Assembly: GCA_022577435.1 (NCBI GenBank)
Contig: JAKOON010000009.1
Coordinates: 9,382,411 to 9,446,410, forward strand
Reading direction: 5' to 3'
DNA from: Embiotoca jacksoni
Lineage: Eukaryota > Chordata > Actinopteri > Embiotocidae
Length of the DNA stretch: 64,000 nucleotides
The notes under the pieces: generated by a model
The model's database searches: none
The model's input: the letters and a program-made list of their open reading frames with translations, nothing else
What the model was told of the DNA's origin: nothing
Shown: positions 22,803 to 36,623 of the stretch, piece by piece
Numbering within the stretch: position 1 is the stretch's first letter
Layout: every line of letters begins with the position of its first letter
Program-made: the position numbers and the translations under genes

Positions 22803-25800
22803 GGCCTTTTCCTTCGGGTCCCAGACTCACTGGCTGAGAGGAGGAGACAGGGGGACAGAGGAGTGCGTGTAGTCTCTCTCCAACACACACACACCGACCG
22901 CAGAGACGGTCCACACTGTGAAGGACTCCAGGAAGACACGAGGAGAGTTTTGGACTGAGGTGATGTGGAAACCTCGATAAACCGTCACCGTCTAATTACT
23001 GTCGCCACATCTCTCACTGGCCAAGCACATTATACCAAAACAAAACAGACACTCACAAAGCAACACACACTTTATAGCTGTTACAAAAACATCTGAAAAC
23101 ACACACAAAACACTACTGCAGCACATGTGAACATCAGAGCAAGTTGGCCTCAGGCCATGAAGTTCTCTGCGGGTAGCTGTGTTTTACATAAGACAAGCGT
23201 GACCCTAATGCACCATGGAGAATGTGTATGTGTGTGTGTCCACTTTGCAAACCACCTTGGAAAGCCCCGCTCCTTAAAAGCCATGTGGGTCTGCAAGCCC
23301 TGCAGAGCTGCTGTCTCATAGTTTATTCAGTTATTTCTGGGAGCCCAGAATATTTCAGAAAGAAAGAAACCTGAGAGAGTTTGTGTGGTGGTTTATTCTC
23401 TCACAGGGAGGTTCAGGAAAATTGGATGTTGGTGTTTTTGGTACTGTTGTCTGCTATAGAGACCAAGATCATGAACCCAAAATTTGGACAGAGAAAAAGG
23501 CATCAATTATGTCAGTTACTTTGATAAAATATAATAACAGATATCTGAGAGAGAACTGTGTGTCATTGTTTGAGATAAAACAATAATAGTAATAATAATA
23601 GTCAAAAATGAAAACAAACATTTTCAAATGTTCAATAATGTGGGAATGACTTTTACCTACAGTCCTAAAAAAAAAATCTAGTACCAGCAGCCAGAAAAAA
23701 CACTTGTATTCAGCGGAAAATCTCAAACGTCATTCAAAAACAGCACTTATGAAATTGGCTGGTGGGTCTGAGCACAAGTCACAGTGAAAATTTGATCCTA
23801 AATTTGTGACACTGACGCAGGCTGGCATCTCTCACAGTGTGATCTAGGACTGCAGTTTTGGACTGATGATCAAAGATTTTACAGCATTTCTCTCTTGATT
23901 GTCTCAGACAGCCTAAAATCGGTCCGTGCAACGCGGCCTTTAATGACTCTGATTAGGAAAGTGGAACCTTTGGTTTTCTCTTCAAGGAAAACGTAATGTA
24001 GTTTTGAAGAACTATTTTTAGCAGCTGATGAATACACATGGGGCTCTATTGAGTATTTACAACAGTCAGTTGCAGTCTGGGCGATTGATTCAAAATAAAC
24101 TGCAGCCTCCATGTTTGCAATAATGAAAAAACTTTCAGCGTTTGGAAGGATTCAAAGTTCAGCCTTTACTGCATGTGAAAGGTAGAAGAGTGTTCACATG
24201 TACTAAAATACAGCAGGTTGCATTAGGTTCCCTTACTTTATAAGCACATTAAAAGGAGAGAAATGCACGTCTGGCAGTCAAATAATCTGTGCCACTCATT
24301 TACACACACACACACACTACACACTACACACACACACACACACACACACACATCCACAGAGACACTCAGATTGAGCCAGACAGTAGTTCAGGACATGTTG
24401 TCAGTGAGCGGGCTGCAGTAGCTCCGGTGGCAGTGTCTAGTTTCCACATGATGAGAGTGTAATCCTTGCAGGTTCCTGCCTGCTACTTTGTTTTCCTCCC
24501 TGTCTGACTCATCCCTCCAACCTGTGGGAAGGAGGGAGGGACGGACTATGTCACTGTCATAACATGGGCTTACTGTCTGCAGTACACTTTCTCAAAGGGA
24601 TGGGAAAGATGCCCTGGAGTTTCTGTCTCCTCTTCTGCCTTTGTCCTTTCACTTTTCTCAAGATTGCACTTTTTGTTTATCACTTATTGTCTCTTATTCG
24701 TTTTCTCCGTCTCCCGTGTTCTCCGTTGATTTCCAGAACATTTCATGGTCTAAATTATACACAATGGAATTGAAGTTTATTCTGAAATCTTTTTAGCATA
24801 AACAAGTAATATCACCCAAACCGTGTGATGTCAAGTCAACTTGTATCTTTGGAAATGTATTCTGAGGGAAACCTTTAACTTTACACAGTTTAAACCAAGA
24901 AGATTTCTTTCCCTGAATCACAAAAAAGAAGAATGCCCTCTCAGTTTTTCATCCAACTTTCCCTCTCATTGCATTTAACAACTGGAAAATATTACAGCTG
25001 TTAATAACACTGAAAGACAAAATCATACTGTCTTCGAATTCTCTGCAGGAATTTTATGGCGTGTTCAGATTAGGTCACTAACTCAAAGAGTTTATGACTG
25101 TTTTGAGCTCTCTTTGTGATGTGTAATGTTGAACTTTGCACACAGTGATGTTCTAAAATCTCACTGAGACCCTGCTTTGGGTTTCTGCTATTACAAATAC
25201 CTTCAGCTAGCTCGCATTTGATTAAGGTACCTGTAGCTACGGTACAGTACATACTTACAGTGAGGTGTAACAATAATCTTTAAAAGCAACTCAGTGATCA
25301 CATGAATAATCACAGAACAGAAGTCACGGTCAGAAACGAGGGCTTTCTCTGTGTCTACCATGTGCTTGATTCTTTTCGACAAATATATAGCCCATATCTA
25401 TGACTAAAATACTTTTCACTCCATAAAAACTTGATTTTATAAGTAACTATATATTTAACTCCTTCATCCCCTTTTAGGTTTTAAACTGTGGTATAAAAGG
25501 TTTACATACCATTTATGAATTAACAACGACAATAATAAATGTGAAAAATGTACCAATATCTGTTTACAACAACGTGGTACATCAGAGGAACCATGATTTG
25601 GTGCTACAGTAATCCTAAATTAATTGCAAAACAGAATGAAAGCCACATCTATTTGTGTCCTGATAACTGCAAAACAGAAGAAGAAAGGAAAAGTGGTTTG
25701 GCATAATTACCCCGGCCCTCCGACCCCTTCACGTTCTCATCATCTGTGTGAATCCCAGGTCTTATCAGCCAGCACCTGCGCTGCTGCTCAGCTTTAGCAG

Positions 25801-27400
25801 AGTAAATCCAGCCGGATCAGAGTTAAACGCTGTGGGATTACAACACAGTTTAACGCTGAAGCATTGAGATTCAGGCATGAATGCCTGTCTGAAGCTGCCT
25901 TCCAACAACTTAACAATCAAGTCCTTCTGCACTCGTTCGATTTGACGTGCGGTGTGGCTTAGTTGCAAAAGCCACCTGTCGTTCAAAGTCAGCTTTTGAT
26001 AATGTGATAAAGCATCCATTTTACCATTCACGCCCAAGATTTATTATTTAATATTTTATCAAAGGGTGTTGTATCCTTGGGTAATAAACCATAGTTGATT
26101 TAATGATCTAAATACAGCCTGCAGCGATACATGGTTTTTCATCAAAGCTCTGACTTTCAGCGTATTGGCAGTTTCAAAGAAAACAATTTCAGCCTCTTTC
26201 AAGATTCTACATGCAGGTACAATGTAGTCAAGGTGAGAGCTACCGAGGCGCGATAGTTTGCCCTTTGGGTGGAGTGGCAACATCAAAAGCTCCACAGTTT
26301 CCCGGGTGCCAAAGCCGCTTAACAAAGCACACAGACGAGCTTAAAGCTCACCTTGTGCAGCACCAACATGCTGCCGTCCACCTGGCAGGAAACACAGCGC
26401 CTGTAACGAAACCTCACCTGCACCTGCGCCGATTAAAAAATCGTCCCCAACGGAACAGGAAAAGAAGTGAAAAGAGTTCAAGAGCTCCGTGTCAAGACCA
26501 AGTTTGCCGTGTTTTTGAACTCTGGGGGTTTGAAATAATTTTTTCGCCCCAGGAGTGCAGATGTGGCCACCTAAAACAAGGCTGGTAAGAAAAACAAATG
26601 AAGGTCGGCGTATTTTTCTTCTGGAAGAAAAGGAGGAAGCTTTGAATGCCGAATGCCAACAGTTCAAAGCTCTGCAGTGAACGTTGGGAGGGTACGTGTA
26701 CACACACATGCACACTTATACACATTCATTCAATTCAAACAAACAGGAGGCCTCACAAGGCCATTTTCATGCTTACTGAGGCTACCAGTTGCCTTGCACA
26801 CACACATAGATGTTCAAGAGATTGCAAAACCCACTTTGAGAGAGTCATTGTTGTATTACATTCACATTCACACACACACACACACACGCACGCGGGCACA
26901 CACACACGCCAAAATGCCAAGGCCCGCTCGATGCTTCTTCTCCCTAAACCACATGCAACCACTAACAGCGTAGGCCTTGTGTGCGAGGGGTTGGAACAAC
27001 TGCGGCAGGTGCTGCATGGCGACCTTTAACCCCTGACAGCATGGGAAAGTGGGTGCACTCAGCTGTCCAGACCACGGTAGGTCAGTTACCCCTTAGGTAA
27101 TAGTTAAATGATGATGAGACGTCAATGGGAAGACACCCACAACGCTCAACGCACAAAAAAGATTACACAAACGTACCGTTCATAAAAGAAACATCTGAGC
27201 ATTTGATGCGCACACGGGCACAAAGACAAACACACACACATATGTTCACTCGTTTCATCAGATCATTGTCCTGACCGCCGCTGTAATGATGAGTTAACAT
27301 TTAACATGACGAAAGGGAAAAGAATTTAAAAAAAAAACAACTCTACTCATTAGTCTAATTGAATGTTTGTTAAAAGCCCGTCCCCCTGAACAGTTATGGA
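20507..27400. other. intergenic DNA, no coding exon supported
   Basis: The stretch holds a T30 run at about 22767-22796, CA tracts at 24301-24351 and 26868-26908, and an otherwise AT-rich background. The block 21353-21628 is richer in GC and has an open frame, but its product matches nothing I recognise. No splice-consistent chain of exons was found. Confidence 0.5.
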
Positions 27401-27419
27401 CCAATCGTTGCCTAGCAAC
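27401..27419. promoter_or_regulatory. CCAAT box next to RFX X-box-like palindrome
   Basis: CCAAT at 27401-27405 is followed by GTTGCCTAGCAAC at 27407-27419, which fits the X-box consensus GTNRCC(N0-3)RGYAAC bound by RFX factors. CCAAT and X-box elements often occur together in RFX-regulated promoters (ciliary and MHC class II genes). No gene start is recognisable nearby, so it could equally be a distal element or chance. Confidence 0.35.
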
Positions 27420-27636
27420 TGTAATTTTCTACAACGTAACGGGACAAAAAGGGCAGTTCAGCATTATATTATCCGCTTGGTATTATTTGCCCAATGTGAG
27501 GAAAACTGTCTGGGAGGCTTTCAGAGTTTAGGCTGATGTTAGCAGCTCTGTAATGCTCTTTATTGGCTTTGGGGATGTTTACACATCATCAACTCCAGTC
27601 AACAATAAACAAGATAGTAATATGTTCTCTAATTAG

Positions 27637-27684
<48 letters not shown>

Positions 27685-30600
27685 ATCGTTCTTTCCAGCC
27701 GTTTAAGACCTAAGAATATTTCTGTCCGTGTCTTTTGGTTCTCACAGTCCTCAGTCGCTGTAGGAATGCTAAGTATCCAGGAACCCCCCTCCACCCCCGG
27801 CTGAGCAGGCCAGTGGTTAGGCCCATGATTTAAAACAACTCTGGTCGTTCCCATGTCACACGCTGTGACAGGGGGCATTTGGAGGTACAATCTGTGCCAC
27901 AGCCCTCAGCGCTCGGCTCTCGATGTGGCTGCACACATTTTCAGAGTTTTTTTCTAGGTGCAGTAGAGACATCCGCCTCCAGTAGCTCCACACCACCTCA
28001 AGGAGCTACAACAGTGTTTTCTGTGTGTTCATGTTTTAGGCCATTAAGTGCTAATTGTGACCATTACCTCTAACCATTTTCTAAAGCAAAGTGATGTTTT
28101 GCTTGGCGACAAATGCATTTTTCCTAACTTAAAGGCAGCGAAGAATTCCGCTCATGTCGGCACAATTTTAGTCAACTCTCAGTACCACAGTTTAAAGCAG
28201 CAAACTTGTAAGTTCAAGTTGATGAATTTACTTTCCTTTGAAGTCTGTGTTTGGCTACTTTTTGTATTTTGAATTTGATTTAGTGACAAGAAAACTTGTA
28301 AATGTATATTACAACACATTATATTATAGCAGCCAGCACAAATGTAAGATGTTGGACCTTCCTTAACCTTAAAAAAAAAACCTCAGATTAAGTTCAGTGA
28401 CAACATTTCTTTAGTGCTAATGTTTTAAAAATGATCTCTTCCACCTATACAAGCACAAGATATTATGATTAAAGCTATTGAAAAATCACCATTATGGCAA
28501 AAAACAAAACGGTAGCAACATCAAGGAGATGCTTTAAGTAAGTCAAAACAGTCATGACAAGTTAGAGAAAGATCAAAGTTCCAGTAAAAAAAATAAAGTG
28601 ACCCAAATTTGCATTGAGACAGTAAACAGAAACCCTCCATGCTCCAACATGACCTCCACACTCGTACTTTAAACCGAGCCAAAGTTTGTCTTCTACTTCA
28701 CATCAACACTGATCATTGCCGATGGATACAGATCGGGCCGTGTGGAATTGTCCACTATTAATGTTGTTTTCCTGGAATGTACATTTGGATTTCCCACCTG
28801 GACACCAAAAACTTGTGTCACTTTAAAACTGCACCGAATCTACGCTGGTTTCTGTAATTACATAATAAAATAAAACCATAGGCAAAGCACACTAAATGTC
28901 CGTAGTGATGGATTACTCATCTCAAGCACAAATTTAAACCCGTGGCTCTGAGCGAAAAGGGGAGAAATGTATTTATAACTTCAAAAGGATACGGCTTTGT
29001 AAAAGGTTCAACAGATACGTAAAAAAAAAAAAAATGTTTGGGGAATAATAAGCAAAACAAGCTAAAACACAGCTGTGGCTGAAAAATAATCAGTATTAAC
29101 TAGCTGCATGTCACCATAACTTCTTTGCTTCATCACAGAGTTGATTTTTAATGCAAGAAGGTAGAGTGTTGTTTGAGTACAGTGAAGAAGTAAATGTCTT
29201 TAGTCTCATTAGGTTGGTTATAATGGGTCAATGAACACGCTGACCTTAAGGATCATCCTTCGATTGTTATAATCCCTCAGACAGCTGGGACCCCGAGACT
29301 CACAGATGCCCAGGCGAGAGAGGCTGAGGACAGAGTTGAGACTGATGGGGCAATGTGTGTGTGGTGAAGAACCTGTTACTGATACGCATGTGAATGTGTA
29401 CATGCCTGTGTGACGCAGGTTTACGTGTGACCGTGAGAGTGTGTGTGTGCGTGCGTGTGTGTGTGTGTGTGTGAGAGTGAGTGAGTGAGTGAGTGTGTGC
29501 GTGTGGCGTGGAAGGTTTTATGCTCTGCATCCTTTCTTTGTCAGGTTGGCAGCTGACTGTGATTAATATTTCATGGCGAACAAATGGAGAACACAGGCAG
29601 CCCAGTGTGTGTGTGTGTGCGTGTGTGTGTGTGTGTGAGAGACATTACCCACACTGACAGACACTAATACATGAACAGCGCTCTCCACCTTACAACACGT
29701 ATGTTCAAATGCTTAAAGTGAAAAATGCGTAACAGTCACATGCAGAGGAGTGACCACATTACGACACCATATCCACACGTCATCACTCATGCAGTGAAAA
29801 TCACAGGTCAATGTATGATTGGGATATGTAGTGTTATTAATTCACGTTTACTTTGTGTTTTCTCAAACTGCGATTTTTTTTTTTTTATCAGTCTGATTAT
29901 TTCATTTGTTTTGTTTCAGTTTACAGACAACGAGAGATAAAAGGTATCAATTCAAATATGCCTTCATGTTGCCATCCTTCGAATCAGCATCTTGACATTT
30001 GTGTCTGGAGCCATCAACATGTCAAAGTGGAAGTTAGCCAGATAAAATGTTCAGAACGGTCCGAGGTTTTTTTCTTAAAATAATAACTTTTATCATCATT
30101 ATTCAAAACTGTGTGCGATATGAACATCCGACATTGTAGCACCATATATACATAAAGTATATACGCATTATAGGTCTTCTTAAAGCAAAACACAGTCTAA
30201 AATTATGATTTAATCACTTAATTATTAAAAATGATACCCAGCACTGGACGGACTGCGCTGTAAGCTTAACATGATGGGCTTCTAAAATTCTGATTAGAGA
30301 TTCCCTCCAACATCCAATGGACATTGGCAAACATGACATTAAATAATAACTTCATGAAGGTGATTTATTTGACAATTTGAATGCATTCAAAAAAACAATT
30401 CCACTTTAAGAATAACAAACCCTTTGCTAACTTCTGTCAGTCTCTTTCTTCTCAAGTGAGTAATCACTTCACAGACCAGGGCGTCTCAGACAGGAGATAA
30501 CTCATTTAGGAATGAAAATTAATGCCAAAGTTAAAACAGCTATCTCTGTTGTTTGCTGTTTTTGTACAAGTAACGACTTCAAAATAAAAATCTTCATCCC

Positions 30601-30827
30601 ATGTGAAACTTCTCCCTGATGAGATGGCTTTGATGAGCGCTTTGAAGTGGAGGAGTCGTGGTAATAATGACGGTGATGGTAATTGATAAGGGTGAGCTGA
30701 ATGGTAAATGGCTGTTCATCGGGGATAGGAAGTGCTGACTGTGAGCCAGACTGGATACTGCCCAGCCTCGGGCTGTGTGATAATAAAAGGGAGGGGTTGG
30801 AACAGCAATGATAAGAAAAACTGGCAC

Positions 30828-30828
<1 letters not shown>
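27420..30828. other. intergenic DNA with microsatellites
   Basis: CA repeats lie at 27638-27682, with TG-rich tracts at 29434-29475 and 29605-29637. The rest is AT-rich with A- and T-runs. I see no exon or RNA gene. Confidence 0.5.
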
Positions 30829-30898
<70 letters not shown>

Positions 30899-31180
30899 TG
30901 TGTGTGCGCGCGTGTGTGTGTGCGCGTGTGTGTGCGCGTGTGTGTGTGCGTGTGTGTGTGCGCGTGTGTGTGTGCGTGTGTGTGTGTGTGCGCGTGTGTG
31001 TGTGTGTGTTTGTATGAGTGTGTACTGGTTTTGGTGTTTGTGTCTCTATGTCTGTGAGAGTTGGTGTACACTTCCAGTACATGATGTGCCTCAATAAGTG
31101 TGTCCTTGTCTGTATTAAGCGCTTGTGGTGTGTGTTGGTGGTTGTGTAGGCTTGTTGGGGGTGTGTGTGTTAAGGTTAAA

Positions 31181-31222
<42 letters not shown>
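30829..31222. repeat. long compound (TG)n(CG) microsatellite
   Basis: About 180 bp of nearly pure alternating TG with embedded CGCG steps runs from 30829 to 31010, and a separate TG tract lies at 31185-31222. The CGCG interruptions sit at semi-regular intervals in the right half of the tract. This is the largest dinucleotide repeat in the window and a candidate Z-DNA-forming or replication-stalling site. Confidence 0.95.
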
Positions 31223-31224
<2 letters not shown>

Positions 31225-32312
31225 CAGGTGGTAGAGTGCTCGAAAAACAACACACTGTCATTGGCTAAGGAGAGAACTGGGAAAGAAGAAATTAAGGGGT
31301 GAAGAGAAAAGGAACATGGGTTGGGTATGCTTACATTTTTGTTTTATTCTTGTACCGATTCCAATGCCTTGACTTAAATGCCGGTTTCCGAACGCTACTT
31401 TTTTTAATACCAATTTTCTAAAATCCATTTCAACAGAAGGATTGCATTCTACATTATAGCACCAGTCTTTGTTAGTCATGCATTTTAGAGGCGGACACTG
31501 GAACCGAAGTTTGTTTTCTGTAGCTACAATTCACAGATATCGTCTAAACGCCTCATATTCAAGCGCTAGATGGTAGTTTACTGATGTTCCCTAAATGCCT
31601 CACATGTAAGCTGCTGACGCTACAGTTTACTGTAGCCTCCAGTTACTGCAGTGCAAGCAACACTGACATTATGGAGCCAAAGATTTGTTTGAAAAAGAGT
31701 TAAGTAATTCATACTAATGCAAGATTTACCTTAAATGAACTACTTGGCCCGCTATTTTTTTAAATTGTTTTTTACTACCCTACTTGGCTTGAAAGGAGAG
31801 TTTTACATATTTTGTTTATTATGATTTAGTTATAAAATGTAATTTTTTTTTTTTCCATATCAAGGATGCCTAAGGAACGGAAGGGTTGAGTATGCTGCAC
31901 AGATTGTAAAGTCCTGAGTCAAGTTGAAAAATGGGATAGTGGGTAGCTTAAGGCAAAAGCAGGAAATAACAAACTTTCCATTAAGGTAGTGTTGAAAAAC
32001 AACCAGAGAAGTGGATGGCAAGAGAGAATGTGACTCGAAAAGATACAAAAAAAAAAAAAAAACTAATGTCAAAAAAATGAACAAGTTTTTTTTTTTTTTT
32101 TAAAGGGAGCAGCAGCAGGATAAATAGGAGGAGAACAGCCTGGGCAGCTATTATCTGACCCTGTGTTACTGTCTACGTGTGTGTGTTTGTGTGTGATGCT
32201 CTGCTGCAAAGTAATGGAGCTGGCAGGGCCGAATCAATTCGAAAACCAGTAAGGATTTTCCCATAAGCTCGAACTAGTAAAAAGGAGGCGTTCCTCAACA
32301 TGCATCTGTAGA

Positions 32313-32366
<54 letters not shown>

Positions 32367-35300
32367 GTGTTATTGTTTACTTGTTTGTGTGTGTGTGTCT
32401 TTTGACCTTTGTGGGGACAAACAGCTCAAAACCATCATAGTGAAGACATTTCTGCATTGTGAGGACGGTTCTCACAACTTCAATTGCAAACGGCTGTTTG
32501 TGTAAGACTTGGATTTAGGGTTGAGGTCAGAATCAGATTTAGGTTAGAGAATAATAAATCACTGAGGGTCCTCACAAAGATAAAAAGACACACTTGTGTG
32601 TGCCTGAGGACAACAGCTGGCATGGTGTGGGCACATGGGAAAGGAGCTAGTGGGCTTTTAGAGGAGAAACAAGTTGACTTATAAACGAGTGACTCAGCAT
32701 TCAGTAAAAACCTTGTTGTGTTTTTGTCGCTCCCATGAAAAAAAAAAAAATCAACTTTATTACACATGGCTTTTGATTTTACCCAAAACTTTACTACATA
32801 AATCCCACAGACTGGCTGAAGCGCACGAAGTTACAGATGAGTATAAGACTGAGATCCAAAACCACACATTCCAACACAAATGGGAGAATTTGAGAGAAAA
32901 CGCAGATTATGTTTATGACGACATTTTTTGTGTGCTTTCTCTGAAAATTAGGAAACATCAACAACACACTTTTTATGTCAGAAAGATGGAAGGAAATTTT
33001 TTTTAAAAACTACAGTAAATATAGTATTGGACGGCAGGTTAGTGCAATTTATTTAAGCTGTAACGTGCACGGTGAAGTCGTAGCTTCGTTTCTAAGGTTG
33101 TGTATCCACTGTTGCCAATGATGGCAAGTTTACATGCCAGAGTAAATCATGTATGCTTCCATTGCTTGAATTTAATAAAATCAACAGTAAAATCATGCGC
33201 TTTTCAACAGTTGTTCTCAATTACTCATCTAAAGTGTTGTTGTTCGATTTCAGAGTCGGTCGAGCAAACTGTGAACATATTATTTCCACATCCGGAAAAC
33301 AAAAAGTGGCACAGCGTCATTCCAGCAGCACTAAACATATGATGCTCACACCTTGCAATTTCGCTCCTGTTCCTTTCTCCAACACTCAGCCTTGGTTGCC
33401 TTTTTACCTGTCACCCTGGCAACACATAACCAGTCAGTCGTCAATGACTTTCTGTTGGACAATGAATCTTAGCCAAAGTTCAACTGCGAACTGCGAATCC
33501 AAATTTCTGGATATTTTCTTTCTTCATTTCAGACAATCTGATTATTCCACAGCCTCCGTTAACCAATCAAACTGCTGCTGCCGGAATCTAAAATGGTTTA
33601 TTACCAGGCATCTGTCAGATATCATTTCAGTGACTTGAGTAGCCTTCACTTCTCCAGCTCCAGCATTTAACAAAACCAGCCTCGCAATATGTGACTGCTT
33701 CGCCCCACTCAATGAGCTCCTCGGGCATTCTGCTGCTGCAGGTCACAACCATCTGGGCCTGAGGCCACCTTTTAAATAGGCAGTATCTGTGCATACAATA
33801 ATGGAGCCCTCTTATTCAATTCAAATGGAGCGAGTCCAGCAATGCAATTCTGGTGCCAGGGTAGTTTGACAAAAAAAAGTTGTACCTGGCTCGACTTTTG
33901 CTGCAATGCACCTCGGCATTAGCCAGCAAGAAGCTGCATTGGCCGATCACACGCAAGCAAGCGACACTACTCTTCGATGCAAACACCACATTCTGCTGTT
34001 TACCCTCGTGATCGCCGAGAGGAAAATTAAAATAGGTTGACGCCATGACAACTTTCTGATAACCGTGGGTAACATGAAACCCTGTGCAGTGTTTTGATAT
34101 CGGTATGCGTGTTCACGTATCCGGGTGAGTCAGAGAGATAAAGTTCTCGTTCTGAATAAGAGGGCAGGAACACAGCTTCGTGTTATTGTTTACTTTACTC
34201 ATGCTGTGAGTGTGTCTGTGTGTGTCTCAGCCCAATGTGTGCATGTTGTCGGCCTTTCATTTCTTTGATTGTTCTACTCCGTAATTGAAAAATTGGCTGC
34301 CGTACTACAGTGAACAACTGCAACAGGAAGCAGTGGCACGCAGGATAACATTGGCCTGAATGTAGGGCTTGGTGACCCAGGGGACACTGAGCCTGGTGAC
34401 TCACACACACACACACCTACACACACAATTGGGAGCCAATAGGGCCGGACAACAGTCTCTTTGGTGGGTCTTTTAAAAACCAATCAAGCAGACATCTTGG
34501 CTCTCATCATTGTTGGCGGCTACAGTACTGCCGCCTTTGTTACCAGACACAACTACAAGTAACACAAGAGGGAGGGTATCACAGGATGTAGGGTGTTGTG
34601 TCAAAAGTTGGACATAGAGAGCGGGGAGTCATCTTGACTTGCATTCATAAACTAACGCAGAAGTATGCCCTTAAAAAAAAGGTTTAAAAATAGCCACATT
34701 GAGTAATTAAGTCTCTTTGCTTGAAGTACAAAGTTCATTTGTTGAAACGGTGTGAAACAGGAATACAAAAGGAGAAGAGCTGTAAACCCAGTGAGTTTAC
34801 GGATTAATATCAGTTAACAAAAGTAACCAAGTGTCTGCTAATATTAGCCACTATAAGCTAATAGTTACACCACATGACAGCAAAATCTCAGAGTGCCCTG
34901 TAGGTCAGGCCTTTGAAATGAGTTTGATGAGTCGGAATATCTCGTTGGGATTCTTCTCTCTTCTTTTTGTCTTTAGGTTTGTGATTATTTTACACACAGA
35001 CATTGGCAGCGGCGGTCTCGCCACACAACACTGTGTCTGTCCGTCTTCAGAGCAGTCAGCCAGGAGTTTTGAGAGAGACAAAATTGTGAGTGAGTACAGC
35101 CTGAGTGCATTAAATGTGCTCTCCGACTCTGCTAATACTCTGGTAATTACAAACGATGGGATTTTGTCTTAATTTAAGGGAAAATACAGACAGTGATGAA
35201 TCTGTACAGTTCCAATTATTTTAAGTCCAGTTACATGTTGGCATAAGTATTTTAATCAGTGCACGTCAGGTCTGCGGAACATACAAGAATTTATGCTTGT

Positions 35301-36018
35301 CCAGAAGCAACTACATAATTCAAAATATATGAAGAATAGTTTCCAGTAACCATGAATATTTATTCAGGTTTAAATTACAATGTAGTATCAAGTGCATTCT
35401 TATTTCCATATAATTAGTACCAGGGTATGCTGTTCTTTCCACAAAACCTCTGAGGAAATTAAGCCCCGTGAAATTTTAAGAATATTTGTATCTTAGTGAT
35501 TATAAAAACTACTTTTTGGAGGGATTTAATAATTAATATTTTTGCTGATGAGCTCCATCGATGGGGTGAAAATGAAGTGAACGAAGGTCATCGGGGTAAA
35601 GTCTGAATGGTTGATGTCACAGCTCACTGGTCCGTGTGCGTTTGTGTGTGTAAATGTGTCAGCAGACCTTTTGTCGTGTTTGGAAGGAGGAGCACATCAT
35701 CTTATGTAATGCACACAACCTTGTGTTTATGTGCGCGAGTGCGTTTTTAAGCGAACGGATGAACAAGACATCAGCGACACCTTTAGCCACAGTAAGATCC
35801 CAACCGCCCATGGCTGAGAGCACACGCGCACACACAGTTAACACGCATTCCTCCTGCCCGGTCTACCGAATGCTATTCATTCAGTACACAATACGCACAC
35901 ACACTTGCATGAATACAACAATAACAAAGAGCTGAATGCACACCGGTGACTGTATTAACACTTGAACATTAAAACTCTCGGGGCACCAGCATTTGCATGA
36001 ACAATGGCACGCACACAC

Positions 36019-36092
<74 letters not shown>

Positions 36093-36592
36093 CCCAGCCT
36101 GCCTGATCCCTCATGATGTTGTTTTGTGTGCGTGTGCGCGCGTCCTCCCAACGTGCACAAACACAGACACACTCTCTCCCACAGTCACGAGCTCACATCT
36201 GTTTGGATTTGTTTTCTGTCTGAAGCAGCCCCCCCCCCCCCCCCCCCATCCTTCCCTCCTTACTTTCTTTCCTCGGCAGCCGCAGCAGGCCAAAAGAAAC
36301 TTTACTCAATTCACTCTCAGCTGTTGTTGAGTTGCAGGGGCGGGCACATACTCAATACACGAGGCTAACCTGCCCGAGGCCTTTCAGATCGACTGTTCTC
36401 TCATCCTTTTATAAATAGCGTCACATTTTTCAGAGATTATTGAAAACATCGCTCTCATGCCCGTGTGCAAAGGTCCCACAGGAGGAACAATCAAATCGAC
36501 CAAGAACTCTTGAAAGTATTATTTTAAGACAGACATGACAAAATCTTATCACTGCAGTTTGCTTATGACTGCAGGTTTTACTATTAGATTTT

Positions 36593-36623
<31 letters not shown>

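Noticed and set aside
33153..33638. 161-codon plus-strand frame, the longest repeat-free one in the intergenic interval
   Set aside because: Low-complexity Ser/Asn/Cys composition, no motif, no splice or promoter context.
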